From assembly GCA_041609895.1 (NCBI GenBank), contig JBFIPX010000167.1, forward strand, positions 1-7,390: a stretch of DNA of 7,390 bases, read 5' to 3'. A program made the position numbers and the translations under genes. Under the pieces are notes generated by a model. The model had not been told where the DNA came from and did no database searches. It was given only the letters and a program-made list of their open reading frames with translations. Positions 1-5,449 of the stretch are shown here, one piece after another (position 1 is the first letter of the stretch; each line of letters starts with the position of its first letter). Origin of the DNA: JAHHLP01 sp041609895. GTDB lineage: Bacteria > Bacteroidota > Rhodothermia > Rhodothermales > JABDKH01.

Positions 1-266
1 GCAAGGTTATCAGAAATGAAATCGGCAGGGTAGGTGTTATTCGCCAAAATGCCGCCTACACGCGCCGCAGCGAGAACGACGAAATCGGGGCGCTCGCTAT
101 CGAAAAAGTCTCTCACCTGTTGCTGAACACGGAGATCCAGTTCCGTACTTCTTCGGCCAACCAGATTCACGTATCCGCTGTCTTGCAGACCTCGATAGAC
201 GGCCGACCCTACGAGGCCGGTGTGACCGGCTACATAGACCTTGGAATTGGGAGATTGGAGGTGCAT
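1..266 (-). CDS. fcl: GDP-L-fucose synthase (GDP-4-keto-6-deoxy-D-mannose 3,5-epimerase/4-reductase), N-terminal part
   Basis: The enzyme epimerises and then reduces GDP-4-keto-6-deoxy-mannose with NADPH to give GDP-L-fucose in the cytoplasm. Reading the minus strand from the ATG at 266 gives 88 complete codons. After about eight leading residues comes KVYVAGHTGLVGSA, the NADP-binding GxxGxxG motif of the extended SDR family. It is followed by ELDLR, then DFVVLAAARVGGILANN and TYPADFI, all hallmark segments of this enzyme. The catalytic Ser, Tyr and Lys would lie beyond the window edge, so activity cannot be judged. The ATG at 266 places the Rossmann motif at the usual distance from the N-terminus. 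A GTG further upstream at 305 is in frame but would add an unlikely extension. No clear Shine-Dalgarno site is seen. The gene diverges from the polysaccharide operon, and its usual partner gmd, if present, lies outside the window. Confidence 0.94.
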   Translation of the reverse strand, partial: MHLQSPNSKVYVAGHTGLVGSAVYRGLQDSGYVNLVGRRSTELDLRVQQQVRDFFDSERPDFVVLAAARVGGILANNTYPADFISDNL

Positions 267-305
267 CGGGTGGGATTCAGGTTCGCTGATGCATGTCCGA
301 TACAC

Positions 306-311
306 ATTATA
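306..311 (-). promoter_or_regulatory. Possible -10 box for fcl in the divergent intergenic region
   Basis: On the minus strand these six bases read TATAAT, a perfect sigma-70 type -10 hexamer, 39 bases upstream of the fcl ATG. No convincing -35 hexamer stands 16-18 bases further upstream, and there is no extended -10 TG. The hexamer lies in the 232-bp gap (267-498) between fcl and the aminotransferase gene. That gap otherwise holds only short open frames with no recognisable protein and no obvious repeat or hairpin. By position it should also carry the plus-strand operon promoter, but I could not pick one out. If the organism uses Bacteroidota-type promoters, this hexamer may be chance. Confidence 0.25.
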
Positions 312-498
312 CGACCATTGCTACGAAAGCGCGGGAAAAAGATCGGACCCGCAGGGCAATCAGGACCACTTTTGGGAGGAATTTCGCCAACCTCTTCTTA
401 GATTTCAGAGGCAGGTATCAAGCGTACCTGGCGATCCGATTTGGAGACTCCCACTACGGGCCCCCACGCCCGAATCCTAAATCTCCCTGACCGGATTT

Positions 499-1683
499 TT
501 GAGAATCAACCCAGACGAACGTATTCCCCTCTCGGGGCCTGACATCAGTCCCCTCGAGATAGAACGCGTGCAAGCCGTTCTGCAATCGGGACGCCTTGCA
601 CTCGGTCCATCGTGCGACGAATTTGAGGACCGCCTGGCGGCCCTATGTGGAACCAGTTTTGCCGTCGCCGTCAGCAGCGGCACGGCCGCGCTGCACCTGA
701 TCGTCAGGGCCCTCGGAATCGGCGCCGGCGACGAGGTGATTACGACACCCTACAGCTTCGTCGCTTCGTCGAACGCCGCCCTCTTCGAGCACGCGACACC
801 GGTATTTGTCGATGTCGATCCGCTGACGCTGAACATCAACGTCGAGCTGATCGAGCGTCGGATCACCCCGCAGACCCGCGCGATTCTCGCCGTGGACGTC
901 TTCGGTCTACCGGCAAACTGGCCTGCACTGCAGGAGATAGCTCGGCGACACGGCCTTGTTCTCATCGACGACGGTTGCGAGGCATTGGGGGCGCTCATCG
1001 ATGGTCAACCGATCGGTTCCTGGGGAGACGCGACCGCATTCGGCTTCTACCCAAATAAACAGATTACCACCGGGGAAGGCGGTTGTGTTACTACGAACAA
1101 TGAGCAGCTCGCGGACCTCATTCGATCGATGCGAAATCAGGGCCGCGCGAACAGTGCCGTCATGAAGCACGTGCGCCTCGGTTACAACTATCGCCTCGAT
1201 GAGATGTCAGCAGCGCTGGGCTGCGCCCAGCTCGAACGCTTTGCAGAATTGCAGTCACGTCGGGCCGCTGTGGCGGCGGCGTATGCGGAAAGGCTCGCCG
1301 AGCTCGATGAACACGTTATCCTCCCACCCGCCTCCGATCACGGAACCAGGAGTTGGTTCGCGTACGTCATCCGGCTTGGCGACCACTTCGCCATCGATGC
1401 CCGTGATCAGCTTCAGAAGTTTCTCGGACGCCACGGAATCGAAAGCTCGCCGTACTTCCCGACGATTCACGAGCAGCCGTTCTATCGCCAACTTGGATAT
1501 GCGGCCGGTGCTTTCCCAGCTGCGGAGAATGCGTCCCGACGAACGCTCGCCCTGCCTTTCTTCAGTCAGCTGTCCGAGAAACAGGTCGACCGGGTTGTCG
1601 GGGTTGTCCAGCGCAGCATGTCCAACCTGCGAGGTGGCAAGATTCATCACGCGCAGTCCAGGTTTGAGGCTGACCACGCATGA
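499..1683 (+). CDS. DegT/DnrJ/EryC1/StrS-family PLP-dependent sugar aminotransferase
   Basis: This cytoplasmic enzyme transfers an amino group, usually from glutamate, to a keto group of a nucleotide-linked sugar. The 394-residue product has the full family layout. IPLSGPDIS lies near the N-terminus, SSGTAALH is at 59-66 (phosphate contact), and LIDDGCEA is at 155-162, with D158 as the likely contact to the PLP ring nitrogen. FYPNKQITTGEGG is at 183-195, with K187 as the Schiff-base lysine, and NYRLDEMSAALG is at 230-241. The last 20 or so residues are a polar tail beyond the usual end. No ATG is available at the start. The frame opens at 481 after a TAA, and TTG at 499 puts IPLSGPDIS eight residues in, as in relatives, but without a Shine-Dalgarno site. 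The gene overlaps the next one by 4 bp (ATGA). With the dehydratase in the same string, a UDP-4-keto-6-deoxy-GlcNAc substrate is the likely inference. The exact sugar is not certain. Confidence 0.95.
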   Translation: MRINPDERIPLSGPDISPLEIERVQAVLQSGRLALGPSCDEFEDRLAALCGTSFAVAVSSGTAALHLIVRALGIGAGDEVITTPYSFVASSNAALFEHATPVFVDVDPLTLNINVELIERRITPQTRAILAVDVFGLPANWPALQEIARRHGLVLIDDGCEALGALIDGQPIGSWGDATAFGFYPNKQITTGEGGCVTTNNEQLADLIRSMRNQGRANSAVMKHVRLGYNYRLDEMSAALGCAQLERFAELQSRRAAVAAAYAERLAELDEHVILPPASDHGTRSWFAYVIRLGDHFAIDARDQLQKFLGRHGIESSPYFPTIHEQPFYRQLGYAAGAFPAAENASRRTLALPFFSQLSEKQVDRVVGVVQRSMSNLRGGKIHHAQSRFEADHA

Positions 1684-2339
1684 TGCGTCTAACACACCAT
1701 CAGCCTATTGATGCCCGACAGGCACGCATCAAACGTTGCATTGATGTCGTCGCCTCCTTGCTTCTGCTGATAGCGTTGCTTCCTGCCTACGTGACAATCG
1801 CGACCGCGATTTGGCTGACTAGTGGACGTCCGATTCACTTTCGACAAAGCAGGCCGGGACTTCGCGAACGACCCTTTGTCATGCTCAAGTTCCGGACGAT
1901 GAAGCCTGTTTCGCTGGAGGTTCCGGACGCGCAAAGACTTACTCCACTCGGCCACTTTCTACGAAGAACGAGTCTGGATGAGATTCCTCAACTGATCAAT
2001 GTCCTTCGCGGAGAGATGAGTCTGGTAGGGCCCAGACCACTCCTGGGTCGCTACCTCCAATACTACACCCCTGAAGAACGGCGGCGACACCTCGTGCGAC
2101 CGGGTATCACGGGCCTCGCGCAAATCAGCGGACGCCACCATCTGGACTGGGACGCGCGGCTCGCGCTCGACGTCCAGTATGTAGAGACGTTTTCTTTGCG
2201 TCGCGATATGGACATCCTGGTCAAGTCAATTGGGAAAGTGCTCGATCAATCTGACGTTGTGGTAACCACCGACCAGATTCCTTCGATTCCGGATCTAGAT
2301 CGTGAGCGAAGCAGAACCACCCTGAGAAAAGTCTCCTGA
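1680..2339 (+). CDS. Small monotopic phosphoglycosyl transferase (bacterial sugar transferase, PglC-like)
   Basis: The enzyme moves a phospho-sugar from a UDP-sugar to undecaprenyl phosphate at the inner membrane, the first membrane step of glycan assembly. At 219 residues it has the short PglC-type form: one N-terminal hydrophobic re-entrant helix (about 22-47) preceded by KRCIDVVAS, and no extra transmembrane bundle as in WbaP or WcaJ. Motifs are FRQSRPG (54-60), KFRTM (70-74), TSLDEIPQLINVLRGEMS (97-114) with the catalytic Asp-Glu pair at D100/E101, SLVGPRPLL (114-122) and RPGITGLAQISGR (140-152). The core looks intact. The start is an ATG overlapping the upstream TGA, immediately followed by a second ATG at 1683. 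GAGG at 1666-1669, ten bases upstream, is a fair ribosome site. Overlap with the aminotransferase gene suggests translational coupling. The likely donor is the diamino-dideoxy sugar made by its neighbours (inference). Confidence 0.94.
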   Translation: MMRLTHHQPIDARQARIKRCIDVVASLLLLIALLPAYVTIATAIWLTSGRPIHFRQSRPGLRERPFVMLKFRTMKPVSLEVPDAQRLTPLGHFLRRTSLDEIPQLINVLRGEMSLVGPRPLLGRYLQYYTPEERRRHLVRPGITGLAQISGRHHLDWDARLALDVQYVETFSLRRDMDILVKSIGKVLDQSDVVVTTDQIPSIPDLDRERSRTTLRKVS

Positions 2340-2343
2340 GTCG

Positions 2344-3135
2344 ATGCCGAGCACTCGCCTAGCCACACCGGACGACACGCGCTTTATCGCATCCTGTTTG
2401 CAACAGCTGCTGGGAAGCGTCAGGCGCTACACGATTGTGGGATGCGCCGGCCTGGAGAACCACATCAGAGATTTGATCCGCGGCGACCACCAGCCGAACT
2501 CGACCTTTATACTGTGTACGGACGGCGGCGCCGCCTGCGGCGTCAGCGAATGGCGGATGACCGAAGGCCGGGTTCATCTGAACCATATTTTTGTGATTTC
2601 CCAACGTCGTGGGAAAGGCGCCGGGTCGATGCTGCTACGTGAAGGCCTGCGACATTTCGATCCATCTGGTGACGCATTGTTCAGCGTCGATTCATTCGCA
2701 GATAATCGGCGGGCGTCCGACTGGTACGCGTCACTGGGACTCACGCCTGCATTCGGACGATCATGGCGAGTCAGGCCTCTACCAACTGCAGCCAGTTTAG
2801 GCGACGTCCACGTCGACGGACTCGTGGAAGCCAATCAGAGACATCGCCAGTTCGGCTTCTCGCAGATCACGCTCGAGATCGATGGAAAGAAGTACGAAAT
2901 AGGACGACTCGGTGAAGAGTACTTTCGCACAACCTCGGCAGCCTTCCTGAAGACTCCTGCAGGTCTGTCGGCGCTGAGTCGTCTCGATCCGCAGAGAAAG
3001 CTGCTCACCATTCTGGCCGATGACGACGAGCCAACGAGCGGCGCCATAGAGGTCGCACGATCGATCCGCTATCAAACAACCTGCGGCCACTTGAGGAGTG
3101 GCCTGTCAGCCACCTTACAAGCCGTAGGCTCATGA
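2344..3135 (+). CDS. GNAT-family N-acetyltransferase with an unassigned C-terminal extension
   Basis: The first 145 or so residues form a GNAT fold that would transfer an acetyl group from acetyl-CoA. Motif A is visible as HIFVISQRRGKGAGSMLL (81-98), with the pyrophosphate-binding R/Q-x-x-G-x-G/A loop at 87-94. Motif B is NRRASDWYASLGL (121-133), with the typical N...A...Y..LG pattern. Residues about 150-263 have no family I recognise. This part contains GFSQITLEIDGKKYEIG (171-187) and a second segment ending in VARSIRY (237-243). The total of 263 residues is roughly a hundred more than a single GNAT domain. The gene starts 4 bp after the sugar-transferase stop and overlaps the next gene by an ATGA. 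By position the likely job is N-acetylation of the 4-amino sugar, as PseH and WecD do with GNAT folds in other pathways. This is inference, and the acceptor could be different. No clear Shine-Dalgarno site is seen. Confidence 0.85.
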   Translation: MPSTRLATPDDTRFIASCLQQLLGSVRRYTIVGCAGLENHIRDLIRGDHQPNSTFILCTDGGAACGVSEWRMTEGRVHLNHIFVISQRRGKGAGSMLLREGLRHFDPSGDALFSVDSFADNRRASDWYASLGLTPAFGRSWRVRPLPTAASLGDVHVDGLVEANQRHRQFGFSQITLEIDGKKYEIGRLGEEYFRTTSAAFLKTPAGLSALSRLDPQRKLLTILADDDEPTSGAIEVARSIRYQTTCGHLRSGLSATLQAVGS

Positions 3136-3719
3136 CAGCAGCCTTCATATCGACGGAAGATACCCGGTGGACGAGAGCGTTAGAGTTCTGCGACCACGAT
3201 GTGTACCATCTGCCCGAGTACGTTGACGTCGCCGGAAAACAGGAAGGGTGCCAGCCCACGGCCTTCTACGCCGAGGACCGGGAAGGGCTGATTCTCATTC
3301 CACTCCTCGTTCGAAGACTGCCGGACCGACTGGATGCCCCGAACAGCTGGCGCGATGCAACGAGCCCGTACGGTTATGGCGGGCCTATTGTCTCGCGCGG
3401 CTGCCCCGACTCGAAAGTGGCCCAGTTTCTGGCGTCGTTCGTGGCCCTTTGCCAGCATGAAGACATTATATCAGCATTCATCCGCACCCACCCTCTAATC
3501 CCATTTCCGAGCAACTCAGTTGGAGCATACGGAAAGGTCGAGAATGAAGGCGAGACGGTCACCGTCGACATCCGGCTCAACGAATCATTGATCCGGGCGG
3601 AGATGGAGCATGGTCACAAACAACGAATCAAGAAGCTTGAACGAGTCGGATTCAGTACGCGCATAGACGAATGGTCCCTCCTGACTGACTTTATCTCGCT
3701 TTACCGGGCGACGATGTGA
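3132..3719 (+). CDS. FemAB/BioF2-like GNAT acyltransferase, N-terminal half ended by an in-frame TGA
   Basis: This is the first half of a FemAB-like (double-GNAT) protein, a family that transfers aminoacyl or acyl groups to amino groups, for example in peptidoglycan cross-bridges and in polysaccharide loci. Its 195 residues include YHLPEYVDVA (25-34), DATSPYGYGGP (75-85), an SAFIRTHPL segment (114-122) and HKQRIKKLERVGF (162-174), followed by LYRATM at the end. Relatives normally continue from this point into the second GNAT domain. Here a TGA at 3717-3719 stops translation, and the missing half resumes at once in the same frame. Alone, this fragment lacks the C-terminal signature and is probably inactive unless it pairs with the downstream half or the stop is read through. 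The start is the ATG in the ATGA overlap with the GNAT gene, with only a weak TAGG in front. Confidence 0.8.
   Translation: MTAAFISTEDTRWTRALEFCDHDVYHLPEYVDVAGKQEGCQPTAFYAEDREGLILIPLLVRRLPDRLDAPNSWRDATSPYGYGGPIVSRGCPDSKVAQFLASFVALCQHEDIISAFIRTHPLIPFPSNSVGAYGKVENEGETVTVDIRLNESLIRAEMEHGHKQRIKKLERVGFSTRIDEWSLLTDFISLYRATM
3717..3719 (+). other. In-frame premature TGA splitting the FemAB-like gene
   Basis: The two halves (3132-3716 and 3720-4220) are in the same reading frame, so a single codon, TGA between ATG and CGC, is the only interruption. Read through, the product would be 362 residues, close to the family norm. No base insertion or deletion is needed. A one-base change from CGA (Arg) or GGA (Gly), among others, would explain it. 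TGA is used as an ordinary stop by five other coding regions here (stops at 1681, 2337, 3133, 4218 and 5443), so a changed genetic code is not supported. The locus is therefore best viewed as a recent nonsense pseudogene, a sequencing or assembly error, or a split gene with restart at GTG 3723. Confidence 0.85.
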
Positions 3720-3722
3720 CGC

Positions 3723-4220
3723 GTGGACGCGGGCGACTACTACAATTTCCCTACGACCTACTTCAACAATCTGAAACGTGCATTGGGCGACAGACTGCAC
3801 CTGTGTACGGTGCATTCTCCAACAGGCGAGCCAGCGTCCGCAGGTCTTTTCACTCGGCACAACGGAATCGTTCAGTTCCACCTCTCAGGGTCGGCGCGAC
3901 AGCATCGACACCTGTCACCATCGAAGCTCATGCTTTTCGACATGATCATGTGGGCCAAGAGTAGAGGAGATCGTGTCGTGCATTTGGGCGGCGGCGTCGG
4001 TTCACAAAAAGACTCGCTGTTCGACTTCAAGGCCGGTTTCTCTAACTCACGCTCCCACTTCGAAACGATTCGAATCGTCACGGACGAACGACGTTATTCA
4101 TACTGCGCAGAGTTGGACGAAAAGAACTCCGGCATGTCGGCAGGGGATGCGTTCTTCCCGGGTTACCGAAGCAGTCTCCACGCGCGCCAACATTACGATC
4201 GCACCCATGCGGTAACCTGA
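3723..4220 (+). CDS. FemAB/BioF2-like GNAT acyltransferase, C-terminal half
   Basis: This 165-residue frame carries the second domain of the FemAB-like protein. It opens with DAGDYYNFPTTYF, which in relatives directly follows the LYRxTM segment. It then shows FHLSGSA (52-58), LSPSKLMLFDMIMWAKSRG (64-82), VVHLGGGVG (85-93) and DSLFDFKAGFS (97-107). The last three are the family's best-known C-terminal signature. All of these look intact, with no second stop or frameshift, which argues that the interruption at 3717 is young or artefactual. The only start near the 5' end is GTG at 3723, four bases after the end of the TGA. No Shine-Dalgarno site precedes it, so separate translation would depend on re-initiation by ribosomes ending the first half. 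It ends 10 bp before the glycosyltransferase gene. Confidence 0.75.
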   Translation: MDAGDYYNFPTTYFNNLKRALGDRLHLCTVHSPTGEPASAGLFTRHNGIVQFHLSGSARQHRHLSPSKLMLFDMIMWAKSRGDRVVHLGGGVGSQKDSLFDFKAGFSNSRSHFETIRIVTDERRYSYCAELDEKNSGMSAGDAFFPGYRSSLHARQHYDRTHAVT

Positions 4221-4230
4221 TCCCGTCGCG

Positions 4231-5445
4231 ATGCACATCCTCCTTTTTCATCAATATCATCACAATCCGGATTGCCCGGCCACGTGCAGACACTATGAGT
4301 TTGCGGAGTATTGGGGAGAAACACATGACGTCACAATAGTCTCAACCGATGCATGGTTATCGAAGCGGATCAGTGATGATTTCCCGTGGATTCCAAAGGG
4401 CGCGGAGTTGGTGTCGCTTCCGATCCGGTATGACAATAAGATGGATAGGTGGGCGAGACTTAGATCCTTCCTCAGCTATGCGCGACAGGCCGCAGACGCG
4501 GGTACCAAGGTTCGGAGACCGGACGTGGTGATCGGAACATCGACGCCCCTGAGTGTCGGTTGGGCCGCAAGAAGAGTCGCAGCTTATTGGGAAGTACCGT
4601 TCGTCTTTGAAATCCGGGACCTGTGGCCAGACTTTCCGATCGAGATGGGCGCAATTCCGCGTCCACTGCAGCGCCCACTGCGGCATTTGGAAGCACGGTT
4701 GTATCGGTCGGCAGATCGGGTCGTGACGCTCAGCCCCGATATGACGGAGCACGTTCGCCGAAGTGGAGTGCCTGTGTCACAGATCTGCACGGTACTTCAG
4801 GGTACCAACATGGCACTTGCTTCGAAGGCCGCGGCCAGGTCCGAGACCAACGCTCAGCATCGCGACGAACCCAAGCGCTTCCTGTACGCCGGTGCCTTTG
4901 GACGAGCAAATGACATTGAGACCATTCTGGCCACTGCCGAGATGTTGGCAGGCGATCCGCGGATTCGATTTGCCTTTGCCGGACATGGTTTCCATGAGCG
5001 GAGCATTCGAGACGCAGCCGCGCGACTTCCAAACGTAGACGTTCTGGGGCCCCAGCCTCACCATCAGGTATTTGACGTGTTCGCCTCAAGTTATGCTTCT
5101 CTCGTCACGTTTGAAGACATACCATCGGTTTCGGCGTGCTCACCTTCCAAACTGTTTGACTCTCTGGCGACCGGTTGCCCGGTCATAGTCAACACCGGCG
5201 GTTGGATTCGCAGGCTGGTTGAAAAGCACTCCATGGGCTGGCACGTCAAGCCGCATGATCCCGAGGGGTTGGCGAGAATGATCGTCTCACTTACCGAATC
5301 GCCGGCCCGAGTTGAAAAGGCCGGATCGAATGCCCGTCAGTTTGCACGAACGCATTTCGACCGCAAGAATCTCGCCCGAGAATTTCAAAACATCCTTGAG
5401 TCCGTCGTTTATCCGGGGACTCAGTGGCTAGGCACAGCAGCGTGA
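4231..5445 (+). CDS. GT4-family glycosyltransferase, WbuB-like
   Basis: This cytoplasmic-face glycosyltransferase of the GT-B fold adds a sugar from a nucleotide donor to a lipid-linked glycan. The 404-residue product begins MHILLFHQYHHNP and continues with HYEFAEYWGETHDVTIVS (21-38), the acceptor-side Rossmann pattern of the WbuB group. FEIRDLWPDFPIEMGAI (126-142) is a strong subgroup signature. The C-terminal donor domain shows FLYAGAFGRAND (217-228), FAGHGF (249-254) and SPSKLFDSLATGCPVIVNTGGW (304-325). In this last motif D310 stands at the second position of the E-x7-E pair and the first Glu is not present, as I expect for this subgroup. WbuB itself is linked to N-acetyl-L-fucosamine transfer, but donor specificity cannot be read from sequence alone. 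The ATG at 4231 follows the FemAB stop by 10 bp, with no clear ribosome site. The stop is 4 bp before the dehydratase start, so the genes are likely cotranscribed. Confidence 0.93.
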   Translation: MHILLFHQYHHNPDCPATCRHYEFAEYWGETHDVTIVSTDAWLSKRISDDFPWIPKGAELVSLPIRYDNKMDRWARLRSFLSYARQAADAGTKVRRPDVVIGTSTPLSVGWAARRVAAYWEVPFVFEIRDLWPDFPIEMGAIPRPLQRPLRHLEARLYRSADRVVTLSPDMTEHVRRSGVPVSQICTVLQGTNMALASKAAARSETNAQHRDEPKRFLYAGAFGRANDIETILATAEMLAGDPRIRFAFAGHGFHERSIRDAAARLPNVDVLGPQPHHQVFDVFASSYASLVTFEDIPSVSACSPSKLFDSLATGCPVIVNTGGWIRRLVEKHSMGWHVKPHDPEGLARMIVSLTESPARVEKAGSNARQFARTHFDRKNLAREFQNILESVVYPGTQWLGTAA

Positions 5446-5449
5446 GGTC

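Noticed and set aside
365..374. A Bacteroidota-style TAnnTTTG promoter element near CACTTTTG upstream of the operon
   Set aside because: The first base of the motif is wrong and no matching upstream TTG element lies at the expected distance.
293..490. Short open frames in the divergent intergenic region as possible small genes
   Set aside because: They have no ribosome site, no recognisable motif, and compete with overlapping frames of similar length. The region fits a control region better.
1199..1711. A 170-codon plus-strand frame and a 146-codon minus-strand frame (1255-1695) over the aminotransferase 3' part
   Set aside because: Both overlap the well-supported aminotransferase and show no recognisable domain, so they are shadow frames.
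3700..3730. A frameshift as the cause of the split FemAB-like gene
   Set aside because: Both halves are in the same frame, and removing or adding a base at the junction would break the downstream motifs.
3717..3760. TGA read as selenocysteine or under a changed genetic code, helped by a small CGCG-TGGA-CGCG hairpin at 3720-3731
   Set aside because: The hairpin has only four base pairs and sits immediately after the TGA, unlike a bacterial SECIS element. The family has no selenocysteine at this site. TGA also ends five other coding regions in the window.
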